The position numbers and the translations under genes are program-made. Source: Starkeya sp. ORNL1 (GTDB lineage Bacteria; Pseudomonadota; Alphaproteobacteria; Rhizobiales; Xanthobacteraceae). From it: DNA of 64,000 nt. The stretch lies in assembly GCF_012971745.1 (NCBI RefSeq), contig NZ_CP048834.1:4030001-4094000 (forward strand), in the 5' to 3' direction. The notes under the pieces were generated by a model. It saw nothing but the letters and a program-made list of their open reading frames with translations, made no database searches and had not been told where the DNA came from. Of the stretch, positions 1 to 7,389 are shown piece after piece (the stretch's first letter is position 1; the number at the start of each line of letters is the position of its first letter).

Positions 1-222
1 CGCTGGCTCGACGCTGCCGTGTTCAATGGTGCCGGCCACCCCAGGCACCGGCGCGGCGTCACCGGCGAGGAGGGCATCTATTTCATCGGCCTGCCCTGGC
101 TGCACACCTGGGGCTCGGGGCGCTTCGGCAGCGTCGGGCGCGACGCCGAGTTCATCGTCAGCCATATGGTCGAGCGGATGGGCGCGCGCTCCTTATCGGC
201 ACGTCTCAAGGTCGCGAGCTGA
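1..222 (+). CDS. C-terminal end of a flavin-dependent oxidoreductase (partial)
   Basis: The reading frame enters from the left edge and stops at 220-222, giving about 73 residues. The visible part contains [21 protein letters not shown], which resembles the C-terminal signature of MSMEG_0569-type flavin-dependent monooxygenase/pyridine nucleotide-disulfide oxidoreductases, where it closes the FAD domain. The FAD- and NAD-binding N-terminus lies outside the window, so substrate and start cannot be judged. It ends 12 bases before the next gene, which suggests co-transcription with the LnmK-like and TenA-like genes that follow. A GTG at 19 is not taken as the start because the upstream codons are open and the family is much longer. 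Confidence 0.6.
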   Translation, partial: RWLDAAVFNGAGHPRHRRGVTGEEGIYFIGLPWLHTWGSGRFGSVGRDAEFIVSHMVERMGARSLSARLKVAS

Positions 223-234
223 GGGAATCCGCGC

Positions 235-1110
235 ATGAACGTCGCCTTTCCTCCACCCGGCGCCGGTGACGCCCTCGCCTGCCGCGACGCTTCGATGCTG
301 GACCGCATCGTGCTCGGCATGCCGCATCTCAGCCTTGGCGGGCTGTCCGAGACCTGGTTGCTGAAGGAACTCGGCCACCGGCACTGGCAATTACTGGCGC
401 TTCTGGCCGGGCGTGCCGTACCGGAATTCCGTGATGCCGAGAGCAATCCGGTCTATGCCGCCTTCTGCGCGGTGACGATCAGTAACGCCGCATTCGGCAT
501 GCTGCGCGAGCACGACGAGCTCTCCATCGAATCGCGCATCGCCCGTATCTCCCGCACCCAGTTCGCCAGCCTGCACGAATTGCGCTGCCGCGGGCGCAGC
601 GTCGGCCGGGTGGAGCTGTCCTCGGTGTTCGTCAGGCGCGGCATTCCGGGGCGAAACCGCTCGGTGGCGCGCGTGGCGCTCGATCTGTTCCCGCCGGCGG
701 CGCTGGCTCCCGGCTTTGGCGCGGCGGCGGCTTTGGCGGCGCGGCTGCGCAGCGGGGAATGGCAGGAGCATTTCGGCTTCGTCCGCGCGGCGGGGCAGGT
801 GCGCCGGGAAATAGTGATCAATCCCTGCCCATCGCAGGATTTCAACGGTGCGGACTTTCTCTATTTCGCCGCGTTCCAGTCCTTCGTTGATCGCGCCGAA
901 TGGGAATTCTTCAACTTAAGTATAAGTTCGACCCTTGATCGCGACCTCATCTATCACGGCAATGTCGAGATCGGCGATCGTGTCGTCGTGCAATTGATGG
1001 GCGAGCGCCGATCTGCCGATCGCATCGCGCATTGGTGCCGAATCACCCGGCACATCGATGGTGCGCCGCTCGCGGATGTCTTCACCGAAAAGTTGATCGC
1101 GCCGGTCTGA
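235..1110 (+). CDS. LnmK/Pnap_2097-family probable biosynthetic protein (hotdog fold)
   Basis: A 291-residue protein. The N-terminal motif GMPHLSLGGLSETWLLKELG (about residues 28-47) is the signature I associate with the LnmK-like family (Pnap_2097 type), double-hotdog proteins related to the bifunctional acyltransferase/decarboxylase LnmK of leinamycin biosynthesis. The C-terminal half (GNVEIGDRVVVQLMG) looks like a second hotdog unit. In proteobacteria these proteins sit in uncharacterised biosynthetic clusters, and the neighbours here (flavin oxidoreductase end, TenA) fit. ATG 235 follows a GAGGGAA ribosome-binding sequence at 221-227. Whether it is an acyltransferase, decarboxylase or thioesterase cannot be told from sequence alone. 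Confidence 0.6.
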   Translation: MNVAFPPPGAGDALACRDASMLDRIVLGMPHLSLGGLSETWLLKELGHRHWQLLALLAGRAVPEFRDAESNPVYAAFCAVTISNAAFGMLREHDELSIESRIARISRTQFASLHELRCRGRSVGRVELSSVFVRRGIPGRNRSVARVALDLFPPAALAPGFGAAAALAARLRSGEWQEHFGFVRAAGQVRREIVINPCPSQDFNGADFLYFAAFQSFVDRAEWEFFNLSISSTLDRDLIYHGNVEIGDRVVVQLMGERRSADRIAHWCRITRHIDGAPLADVFTEKLIAPV

Positions 1111-1189
1111 TCTCCTGAGCTCGCATATCGACTGCATGCGCAAAGCCGAATAGAGCGATTCCGCCCGAATGATTGGGCGGGAGAGCGAG

Positions 1190-1840
1190 ATGTCGAGCTT
1201 CAGCGAGCGTTTGCGCGCGGACAATATCGAGAACTGGAATGCCGCGATAAACCATCGCTTTGTCGGAGAGATCTTCCGCGGCGCGGTGCCGTCGCAGGTG
1301 ATGCGGCGCTATCTGGTGCAGGATTATCAGTTCATCGACCGCTTCGTTGCACTGCTCGGCGCCGCCATTGCCAGTGCCGATCTCTATGCCTCGCGCATCC
1401 GATTCGCCCAGTTCGCGGCGATGATCACCAGTGACGAGAACACTTATTTTCAGCGCTCGTTCAACGCTCTAGGCGTTCCCGAAAGCGAACGGACGGCGCC
1501 TCATCTGGCCGATGTCACCCGACAATTCCAGGCGCTGATGGCGGAGGCTGCGGCAAGTCGAAGCTATGCAAACGCTCTCGCGGTGCTCACGGTGGCCGAG
1601 GGCATCTATCTGGAATGGGCTGACCAGGGGTACCCATTGCCGGCCGACTTCATCCATGCCGAGTGGATCACGCTTCATAACAGTCCCGGTTTCCGGGAAT
1701 TTGTACTTTGGCTGCGGTCTGAGCTCGATCGTATTCACGATTTTCTGAACGACGCTGAACGGCATGTCGCCGCCGGTTACTTCCGTCGGGCGGTCGAGCT
1801 CGAACGGGCGTTCTTCGATTACATATATGAGGGCGAATAA
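1190..1840 (+). CDS. TenA/THI-4 family protein (TenA_E-like)
   Basis: A 216-residue all-helical protein of the TenA/PqqC-like fold. TenA proteins hydrolyse thiamine or thiamine breakdown products for salvage of the aminopyrimidine. DYQFIDRFVALLGAAIA near the N-terminus and a C-terminal acidic end (YEGE) match the family. The segment around VLTVAEGIYLEWADQG aligns with the active-site region, and the Cys nucleophile of B. subtilis-type TenA_C appears absent, so this is the TenA_E kind or a divergent paralogue. Start 1190 is preferred over 1169 because GGGAGAGCGAG lies directly upstream. It follows the LnmK-like gene by 79 bases on the same strand. A thiamine role is inference; the context suggests a cluster-specific function. 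Confidence 0.75.
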   Translation: MSSFSERLRADNIENWNAAINHRFVGEIFRGAVPSQVMRRYLVQDYQFIDRFVALLGAAIASADLYASRIRFAQFAAMITSDENTYFQRSFNALGVPESERTAPHLADVTRQFQALMAEAAASRSYANALAVLTVAEGIYLEWADQGYPLPADFIHAEWITLHNSPGFREFVLWLRSELDRIHDFLNDAERHVAAGYFRRAVELERAFFDYIYEGE

Positions 1841-2172
1841 GGGCGAAGAGAGCAGCCGGCTTACGGTTAAATTAAGCTAAGTCATGCGGCTTTCCGCCCG
1901 GTGAATTCACGATCCTGATGCCGGCTGCATTACCCCGCACTGCGGCGAATACGTTCAGTCCATGGCTGCCGGCGATTGTTTGCGTATGGTATGGAAATCC
2001 CGCTTTGATTGCGTACGTCTCTTATTAAGCTTGTCGGTGCGACAGAGTCCGTGGCGGTTTGACCGGAATAACGAGACTATATTCTCAGCAATTTGTTTAT
2101 GGAGATATTGGGCGCTTATTGACGTTTCCATAAATGCTGTTAAATCCCACACATTGCCCATGGAGGAAATAA
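1841..2172 (+). promoter_or_regulatory. Long leader/intergenic region upstream of mucR
   Basis: About 330 bases with no convincing gene and visibly lower GC than the flanks. It holds the control region of the MucR-type gene. A weak promoter-like pair TTGACG (2119-2124) and TTAAAT/TAAATC (about 2140-2146) can be read, followed by a strong GGAGGA ribosome site at 2161-2166 before ATG 2173. MucR proteins commonly repress their own genes at AT-rich upstream DNA, so an AT-rich leader is expected. The promoter assignment is weak. Confidence 0.3.
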
Positions 2173-2643
2173 ATGACCGAACAAAGCAGCTCGACCACCG
2201 ATTTTCTCGGCCTGACGGCAGACGTCGTCGCCGCGTTCGTCGGTAACAACTCGGTCCCGGCGTCTGAGCTGCCGGAACTCATCGCAAAGGTCCACGGTGC
2301 GCTGCTTCGCCTCGGCAATCCGGCCCCGGTGGTCGCTGACGAAGTGCTGAAGCCTGCGGTGTCGATCAAGAAGTCGGTCACGCCCGAATATATCATCTGC
2401 CTGGAAGACGGGCTGAAGTTCAAGTCGCTGAAGCGCCATCTGCGCACCAAATACAACATGACTCCGGAAGAATACCGCGCAAAGTGGGGCCTTCCGAACG
2501 ATTATCCGATGGTGGCGCCCAGCTATGCTGCAGCGCGGTCGAACCTTGCGAAGAAGATGGGCCTCGGCCAGCAGCGCAAGAAGCCGACCCCGCCGCCGGC
2601 GCCCGCCAAGGGCCGCGGCCGCGCCAAGAAGGTTGCCGCCTGA
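2173..2643 (+). CDS. mucR: Ros/MucR family transcriptional regulator
   Basis: A 156-residue DNA-binding protein of the Ros/MucR family, global H-NS-like regulators of surface polysaccharide, motility and virulence genes in Hyphomicrobiales. The zinc-finger region reads [15 protein letters not shown] (Cys76, Asp79, His89), followed by [20 protein letters not shown] and [14 protein letters not shown], which are diagnostic. The second histidine usual around position 93 (RTHY in many MucR) is Lys93 here (RTKY), so zinc binding may be lost, as in the zinc-free Ml proteins of Mesorhizobium. The Lys/Pro/Ala-rich tail (about 135-156) is probably a flexible basic extension. Monocistronic, with its own leader and a strong terminator. 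Confidence 0.9.
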   Translation: MTEQSSSTTDFLGLTADVVAAFVGNNSVPASELPELIAKVHGALLRLGNPAPVVADEVLKPAVSIKKSVTPEYIICLEDGLKFKSLKRHLRTKYNMTPEEYRAKWGLPNDYPMVAPSYAAARSNLAKKMGLGQQRKKPTPPPAPAKGRGRAKKVAA

Positions 2644-2660
2644 TTTCGGCAGATGTTGCT

Positions 2661-2739
2661 GCGGGGCGGTCAGTCCGCCCCGCGCCAATAAACGGGCCCT
2701 TGTCCTTGCGGATGGTGTCATCCGCAAGGACAAGGGCCC
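2661..2739. terminator. Tandem hairpins between convergent mucR and aguA
   Basis: Two hairpins lie back to back. The first has 9-base arms (2661-2669 and 2675-2683, GCGGGGCGG type). The second has perfect 21-base arms (2694-2714 and 2719-2739) around a 4-base loop. The genes on each side converge, so the element can serve as a bidirectional terminator. There is no real T-tract on the plus strand (TGTTTCATT follows), which makes it unusual for an intrinsic terminator. Confidence 0.7.
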
Positions 2740-2783
2740 TGTTTCATTAAGCAGGCAAGTGCTTCGGCAAACAGGCATGTATG

Positions 2784-3878
2784 TCAGCCGGGGATGCCCG
2801 CCGGCTGCTGCTGCGTAATGCAGTGAATATTGCCGCCGCCGAGCAGTATCTCCCGCGTCGGCAGGCCGATCACCGTGCGATCCGGAAACAGCTTCGTCAG
2901 GATGCTGCGGGCTTCGCCATCGGTGCGCGGATCGAGCTCCGGCATCAGCACAAGACCATTCCCGATATAGAAATTGGCATAGGAAGCGCCGAGCCGCTCG
3001 CCGGCGCCGCGGCTCATGGTGCCGTGTGACGGCTCCATGGAGTCGATCGCCTCCTCGGTGCCGCGAAACAGCGGCCCCGGCAGCGGCAGCTTGACGATCT
3101 CGAGCGTGCGCCCGCGCGCGTCCCGCGCCTTCGATAGCCGCTCAAGGGCGTCGCGCGAGATGGCATATTGCGGATCGTTCGGATCCTCGCACCAGGTGAG
3201 CGCCACCACGCCTGGCCGGACGAAGCAGGCGAGATTGTCGATGTGGCCCGAAGTTTCGTCGTCGACCAGCCCGGCGCCGAGCCAGATCACCGTGGAGACG
3301 CCGAGATAATCCTTCAGATGTTCTTCGATCTCGACCCGCGAAAGCTCCGGATTGCGGTTCGGATTCAACAGGCATTCTTCGGTGGTGAGCACCGTGCCTT
3401 CGCCATCGACATGGATCGAGCCGCCTTCCAGCACGAGCGGCGCGCGATAACGCGGCGCCCGCTCGACTTCCAGCACCTTGGCGGCCAGCAGCCGGTCGGC
3501 CTCGCAGGGCGCATAGAGCCCGCCCCAGGCATTGAACTCCCAATCGACGCCGCGCAGCCGGCCACGCGTGTCGACGACGAAGCTCGGCCCGCTGTCGCGG
3601 CACCAGGAATCGTCGGTGGAGGCCTCGACCAGCCGCACGCTGGCGGGAAGCTGCCGGCGGGCGTTGCTCCATTGGCCAGGGGAGACCAGCATGGTCAGGG
3701 GCTCATGGGCGGCAATCGCGCTGGCGACGGCGGCGAACGCTGCCTGTCCCGGCGCGGCACCGCCGCGCCAATTGTCCACCCGCTCCGGCCATATCATCCA
3801 GCAGCCGGCGTGCGTCTCCCACTCCGCCGGCATGCGGAAGCCGTCGGCGGCAGGCGTGGAGGCAAGGGTCTCGCTCAT
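2784..3878 (-). CDS. aguA: Agmatine deiminase
   Basis: A 364-residue protein of the peptidyl-arginine deiminase superfamily that hydrolyses agmatine to N-carbamoylputrescine and ammonia (EC 3.5.3.12). Visible signatures are PAEWETHAGCWMIWP near the N-terminus, DDSWCRDSGPSFV (substrate-binding and catalytic Asp region), the central ETSGHIDN catalytic His segment, and the C-terminal GGGNIHCITQQ with the nucleophilic Cys. Length is normal for the family. The next gene downstream of the shared upstream promoter, N-carbamoylputrescine amidase, ends 10 bases before this start, so the two form an operon transcribed aguB-aguA and complete the route from agmatine to putrescine. Confidence 0.95.
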   Translation of the reverse strand: MSETLASTPAADGFRMPAEWETHAGCWMIWPERVDNWRGGAAPGQAAFAAVASAIAAHEPLTMLVSPGQWSNARRQLPASVRLVEASTDDSWCRDSGPSFVVDTRGRLRGVDWEFNAWGGLYAPCEADRLLAAKVLEVERAPRYRAPLVLEGGSIHVDGEGTVLTTEECLLNPNRNPELSRVEIEEHLKDYLGVSTVIWLGAGLVDDETSGHIDNLACFVRPGVVALTWCEDPNDPQYAISRDALERLSKARDARGRTLEIVKLPLPGPLFRGTEEAIDSMEPSHGTMSRGAGERLGASYANFYIGNGLVLMPELDPRTDGEARSILTKLFPDRTVIGLPTREILLGGGNIHCITQQQPAGIPG

Positions 3879-3888
3879 GGCACCGCCC

Positions 3889-4779
3889 TCAGCGCGCGCT
3901 GGCGGACGGGTGGCGGCCGTCCAGCGTCAGCAGCGCGCCATAGAGCTCCGGCCGGCGGTCGCGGAATACGCCCCAGGAGCGGCGCTGCTGCGCGATGCCG
4001 TCGAGGTCGAAGGTCGCGGTCAGCACGGTTTCCTCGCTGCGGCCGGCCTCGGCGACCTTGGCTCCTGTCGGGTCGGCGATGAAGGAGGAGCCATAGAAGG
4101 TCATGGAGGTGCCGTTGCGGCCCGCCTCGGTGCCGATGCGGTTGGAGGCGATGAGCGGCACCAGATTGGCCCCAGCGTGGCCCTGCATGACGCGCTGCCA
4201 GTGGCTGGAGGAATCGAGCGTCGGGTCGTGCGGCTCGGAGCCGATGGCGGTAGGATAGAGCAGCACCTCGGCGCCCATCAGCGCCATGGTCCGAGCGCAC
4301 TCCGGGAACCACTGGTCCCAGCATATGCCGACGCCGATGCGGCCCAGTTGCGTCTGCCAGACCCGGAAACCGGTATCGCCGGGGGAGAAGTAGAATTTCT
4401 CGGTGTAGCCCGGCCCATCCGGAATGTGGCTCTTGCGGTAGAGCCCGAGCACGGTGCCGTCGGCGTCGATCATGGCGAGGCTGTTGAAGGCGGCCTCGCC
4501 GGCGCGCTCGAAAAAGCTGAGCGGCAGCACGACGCCGAGTTCGCGGGCGAGCGCGGCGAAATGCGCGATCAGCGGATTGCCCGCGAAGGGCTGCGCCAAA
4601 GCGAGATGTTCGTAGAGCTGATCCTGGCAGAAATAGGGGGTCTCGAACAATTCCTGCAGCAGTATGAGGCGGGCACCACGCCCGGCGGCCTCGCGCACCA
4701 GACGCTCGGCGCGGGCGATATTTCCCGCACGGTCCCAATCACAGGCCATCTGGGTCGCGGCGACGGTGAGGCTGCGCAT
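3889..4779 (-). CDS. aguB: N-carbamoylputrescine amidase
   Basis: A nitrilase-superfamily amidohydrolase of about 296 residues that converts N-carbamoylputrescine to putrescine, CO2 and ammonia (EC 3.5.1.53). The Glu-Lys-Cys triad is visible in LLQELFETPYFCQ (Glu), YRKSHIPDGPGYTEKFYF (Lys) and GVGICWDQWFPE (Cys). ATG 4779 (MRSLTVAATQM) is preferred to an in-frame ATG at 4836 because family members begin with this strand; the upstream start would add 19 Ser/Ala/Pro-rich residues. It lies immediately upstream of aguA on the same strand. No regulator for the pair is seen. Confidence 0.93.
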   Translation of the reverse strand: MRSLTVAATQMACDWDRAGNIARAERLVREAAGRGARLILLQELFETPYFCQDQLYEHLALAQPFAGNPLIAHFAALARELGVVLPLSFFERAGEAAFNSLAMIDADGTVLGLYRKSHIPDGPGYTEKFYFSPGDTGFRVWQTQLGRIGVGICWDQWFPECARTMALMGAEVLLYPTAIGSEPHDPTLDSSSHWQRVMQGHAGANLVPLIASNRIGTEAGRNGTSMTFYGSSFIADPTGAKVAEAGRSEETVLTATFDLDGIAQQRRSWGVFRDRRPELYGALLTLDGRHPSASAR

Positions 4780-5001
4780 GCGGGGCTCCGGTGCTGTCCG
4801 CGCGGCCGGAGATTCCGCGCCGCTGCTGGTGCTCAAGGGTTCGCCGCCTGTATTAGCGCCGGCCGGAAAGCCGCGCCAGAGAATGCGGAACGCTTGCTGG
4901 GGAAGCCGGCATCAAGCCTGTTGCAATCGCCCGCGGCATGAGGCATAGAGACGGCCCATTCGGGGCGCCGGCCAGACGGCAGCGCTTACCGAAGGAGCGG
5001 T

Positions 5002-5076
5002 GCGGGTGTAGCTCAGGGGTAGAGCACAACCTTGCCAAGGTTGGGGTCGTGGGTTCGAATCCCATCGCCCGCTCCA
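5002..5076 (+). tRNA. tRNA-Gly (anticodon GCC)
   Basis: A full cloverleaf can be folded: acceptor GCGGGTG pairs with CGCCCGC, D-arm AGCTCAGGGGTAGAGC, anticodon stem CAACC/GGTTG with loop TTGCCAA (anticodon GCC at 5034-5036), T-arm with GGTTCGAATCC. The discriminator is T and CCA (5074-5076) is encoded. A strong terminator follows 16 bases later. Confidence 0.98.
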
Positions 5077-5091
5077 ATTTTCCAATTGGCA

Positions 5092-5117
5092 AAAAGCCGC
5101 GCAGTTGCGCGGCTTTT
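5092..5117 (+). terminator. Intrinsic terminator of tRNA-Gly
   Basis: Perfect 11-base arms AAAAGCCGCGC (5092-5102) and GCGCGGCTTTT (5107-5117) around a 4-base loop, ending in TTTT. It lies just after the tRNA and can also act on minus-strand transcription coming from the PadR gene because the stem starts with AAAA. Confidence 0.9.
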
Positions 5118-5270
5118 GTCGTTTCTGGGCTTTGCGAATCCTGCTGTTGCCAGGGACCGGAAGCGGACGCGATTGCCTACCGCTGGCCGGCCGGTCTCGC
5201 AAAAGGTCGCGTGATCCTCCCTACCAGCGTGGCGCCGGAGCGATCGCGGTGGGTCCGCATGTCCTCGCGA

Positions 5271-5849
5271 TCAGCTGCGTTCCACGGTCTGCGCCGCGGC
5301 GTCGAGGGCTGTCGCGATGGCTTCGGCTGTGGCCTGATCGATGGGGCCTCGCCTCAGGCGCAGGCGCATGGCGATCTTGAGATTCTCCATGGCGCGCACC
5401 AGCGGCGCCGGCACCGGGTCACTGCCGTCCGTGCCAGCCGGGCCGGCGCGGGACAGCAACTCGTCCGCCGCCGCGCGATTGGCAAGGAGGAAGGCCTCGC
5501 CCTCGGCGGTGATGCGGTAGCGCTTGCGGCCGGCATCTACCGGCTCGATGGCCGCGTAGCCCATGTCGTCGAGCCAGGCCAGCGTCGGATAGATCACGCC
5601 CGGGCTCGGCGTGTAGCTGCCACCGAAGCGCTCCTCGACCGCCTTGATGAGTTCGTAGCCGTGCCGTGGCCGCTCGGCGATCATGGCGAGGAGCAGCAAT
5701 CGCAGATCGCCATAGTCGAACAGGCGCCCGCCGTGGCGGCCGCCGCGATGCGGCCGGTGATGCCGGCCGTGGTGAGGGTGGGGATGACCCGAGTGATCGT
5801 CGGGTGCGGAAAAATAGCGGTCTGGACCGCCCATGTGTCTGTGTCTCAT
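5271..5849 (-). CDS. PadR family regulator with His-rich N-terminus (YqjI/NfeR-like)
   Basis: A 192-residue protein. Residues about 46-125 form a PadR winged helix (RLLLLAMIAERPRHGYELIKAV, SYTPSPGVIYPTLAWLDDMGY), and a C-terminal helical dimerisation part follows. The first 45 residues contain many His (HSGHPHPHHGRHHRPHRGGRHGG), as in E. coli YqjI (NfeR), an iron/nickel-responsive PadR repressor with a metal-binding His-rich extension. The match in the segment HGYELIKA-SYTPSPGVIYPTL is close. No ferric reductase gene (yqjH) is adjacent; the upstream neighbour is an MmgE/PrpD gene on the same strand. Two GATATATC palindromes lie just upstream, so autoregulation is likely. Metal response is inference from the His-rich tail. 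Confidence 0.85.
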   Translation of the reverse strand: MRHRHMGGPDRYFSAPDDHSGHPHPHHGRHHRPHRGGRHGGRLFDYGDLRLLLLAMIAERPRHGYELIKAVEERFGGSYTPSPGVIYPTLAWLDDMGYAAIEPVDAGRKRYRITAEGEAFLLANRAAADELLSRAGPAGTDGSDPVPAPLVRAMENLKIAMRLRLRRGPIDQATAEAIATALDAAAQTVERS

Positions 5850-5866
5850 GGGCTTCGATATAGATC

Positions 5867-5894
5867 ACGATATATCGTAAATCAAGATATATCT
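5867..5894. promoter_or_regulatory. Tandem GATATATC palindromes, probable PadR operator
   Basis: Two perfect palindromes, ACGATATATCGT (5867-5878) and AGATATATCT (5885-5894), have centres 17 bases apart, and a degenerate third copy (GATATAGATC) sits at 5857-5866. They lie 18-45 bases upstream of the PadR start. The repeated core and position point to an operator for this regulator. Confidence 0.65.
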
Positions 5895-5941
5895 AAACCC
5901 GTCAGGGGCGGCGCGAGCCGAAGCCGCGCCGCCCCTGAAAA

Positions 5942-7363
5942 TCACGCGCAGAGCTTCATCAGCTCCCTTATGTCGCCAAGGCGGTCGAGGTCGCGCACCA
6001 TGGCGATGATGGCCTCGGCCTTTACGGTCGGCCATTTGGCGAATTCCGCGCAGCCGCGGAACTTGTCGGCGCATTCCTCGTAGCTCATCGGATTGGCCGG
6101 GCTGCCCTTGCCGAAATCGGCGCGGCCCGAGATCGTCCGGCCGTCCTTCAGATGGATGTCGAGGATGGTGGTCATCTTGTCGTAGCCGGCGGCCTCCGCC
6201 TCCGGATGGACGTGGAAATTGACCCGCTCGATCATCGCCTTGACGTCGTCCCGCTCCACCACCTCGTCGGTGAATTCGGGCAGGCCGCCGCGCCCGTCGA
6301 GCAGCAGGATCGCCATGCAGAATTCCATGGAGAACTTGGCCTGCAGCTCGTTCTTCGGGCGGTGATGAATGAGCGCGTTCGGCATGTTCTGGTTGGTGCC
6401 GACATCGAGCTTTTCGACATTGTCCGCCTTGATGCCGTGCTCGCGGATGAGACGCAGCAGCTCGGTCATGCCGGGATGGGTGAGCGAGCCCGACGGATGC
6501 GGCTTGATCGAGACGCCGGGGAAAGCGAAGGTCCACGGCGCGCCCAGCTTGCCGGCGATGGCGTCGGCATCGAAGCCGCCGCCCGCGGCCTGGAAGAAGC
6601 CGCGTGGCGCCTCCAGGATCTTGTCGGTGGTGGTCCAGCCGAGCTCGGCGAAGTCCGCCGCGACCACGCCACTCTCCGAGGAGCGGCCGGCATGGAACGG
6701 CTTCATCATGGTCCCGAAATTTTCGCGCAGGCCCGCCGACTGGCTGCCGGCGCAGCCGAGCGCGCGCACCGTCTGCTCGACATTCAGCCCCTTCAGCTTG
6801 GCCGCGGCCGCAGCGGCGGCATAGGTGCCGCAGGTCGCGGTGGCGTGGAAGCCGTGCTGGTAGTGGCGCGGATTGATCGCCTCGGCGATCTTGCACTCCA
6901 GTTCGACGCCCACATGGTAGGCGAGCATCGCTTCGGTGCCCGAGGCCCCGGTCGCTTCCGCCACCGCGAGCGCCGCCGGCAACGCCGGCGCGGTCGGGTG
7001 GGTCAGCAGGCCGTAGACGCGGTCCTTGGCGACAGCGAGCTGGGTATCGTCATAGTCGTCGGCATGGATGCCGACGCCATTGGCGAAGGCAGCAAAGCGC
7101 ACCGGCACCTTGAGGCCCATGCCGATCACCGTCGCCGGGCCATCCTTGATGCCGAGCGTCGACAGATACGTCTTCACCAACTCGCCGCTCTTCGCCACCG
7201 AGCCGGACAATGCGAGGCCGATGCCGTCGAGGATCGACTTCTTGCCGGCCTCGATCACCTCGTCCGGTACGACTTTCGTGTTCACCACGAATTCGGCGGC
7301 CTGTTTCGTCAGCCCTTCGACGACGGGGCGGTCGACCGCCGGGTTGGTCAGATGGACGGTCAT
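5942..7363 (-). CDS. MmgE/PrpD family protein
   Basis: A 473-residue protein of the MmgE/PrpD family, which includes 2-methylcitrate dehydratase and cis-aconitate decarboxylase-like enzymes. Family features include the N-terminal helical half with DGIGLALSGS, DDYDDTQLAV, LTHPTAPALPAALA, HATATCGTYAAAAAAAKLKG, and the C-terminal lid with SMEFCMAILLLDGRGGLPEF. The gene ends the minus-strand unit that begins with the tartrate-dehydrogenase-like gene 26 bases upstream, so its substrate is probably a hydroxy- or tricarboxylate. A GAGGGAG ribosome site precedes ATG 7363. The exact reaction is unknown; many paralogues are not methylcitrate dehydratases. Confidence 0.85.
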   Translation of the reverse strand: MTVHLTNPAVDRPVVEGLTKQAAEFVVNTKVVPDEVIEAGKKSILDGIGLALSGSVAKSGELVKTYLSTLGIKDGPATVIGMGLKVPVRFAAFANGVGIHADDYDDTQLAVAKDRVYGLLTHPTAPALPAALAVAEATGASGTEAMLAYHVGVELECKIAEAINPRHYQHGFHATATCGTYAAAAAAAKLKGLNVEQTVRALGCAGSQSAGLRENFGTMMKPFHAGRSSESGVVAADFAELGWTTTDKILEAPRGFFQAAGGGFDADAIAGKLGAPWTFAFPGVSIKPHPSGSLTHPGMTELLRLIREHGIKADNVEKLDVGTNQNMPNALIHHRPKNELQAKFSMEFCMAILLLDGRGGLPEFTDEVVERDDVKAMIERVNFHVHPEAEAAGYDKMTTILDIHLKDGRTISGRADFGKGSPANPMSYEECADKFRGCAEFAKWPTVKAEAIIAMVRDLDRLGDIRELMKLCA

Positions 7364-7389
7364 GGGCGGAACTCCCTCGGATGTTCTTG

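Noticed and set aside
1962..2246. Open frame overlapping the mucR leader and start
   Set aside because: It overlaps the MucR ribosome site and coding start in another frame and ends in an Arg-only stretch; not a believable gene.
5002..5117. tRNA-Gly as an integration site for a mobile element
   Set aside because: No integrase, direct repeat of the tRNA 3' end or compositional break is seen nearby; the tRNA is followed by an ordinary terminator.
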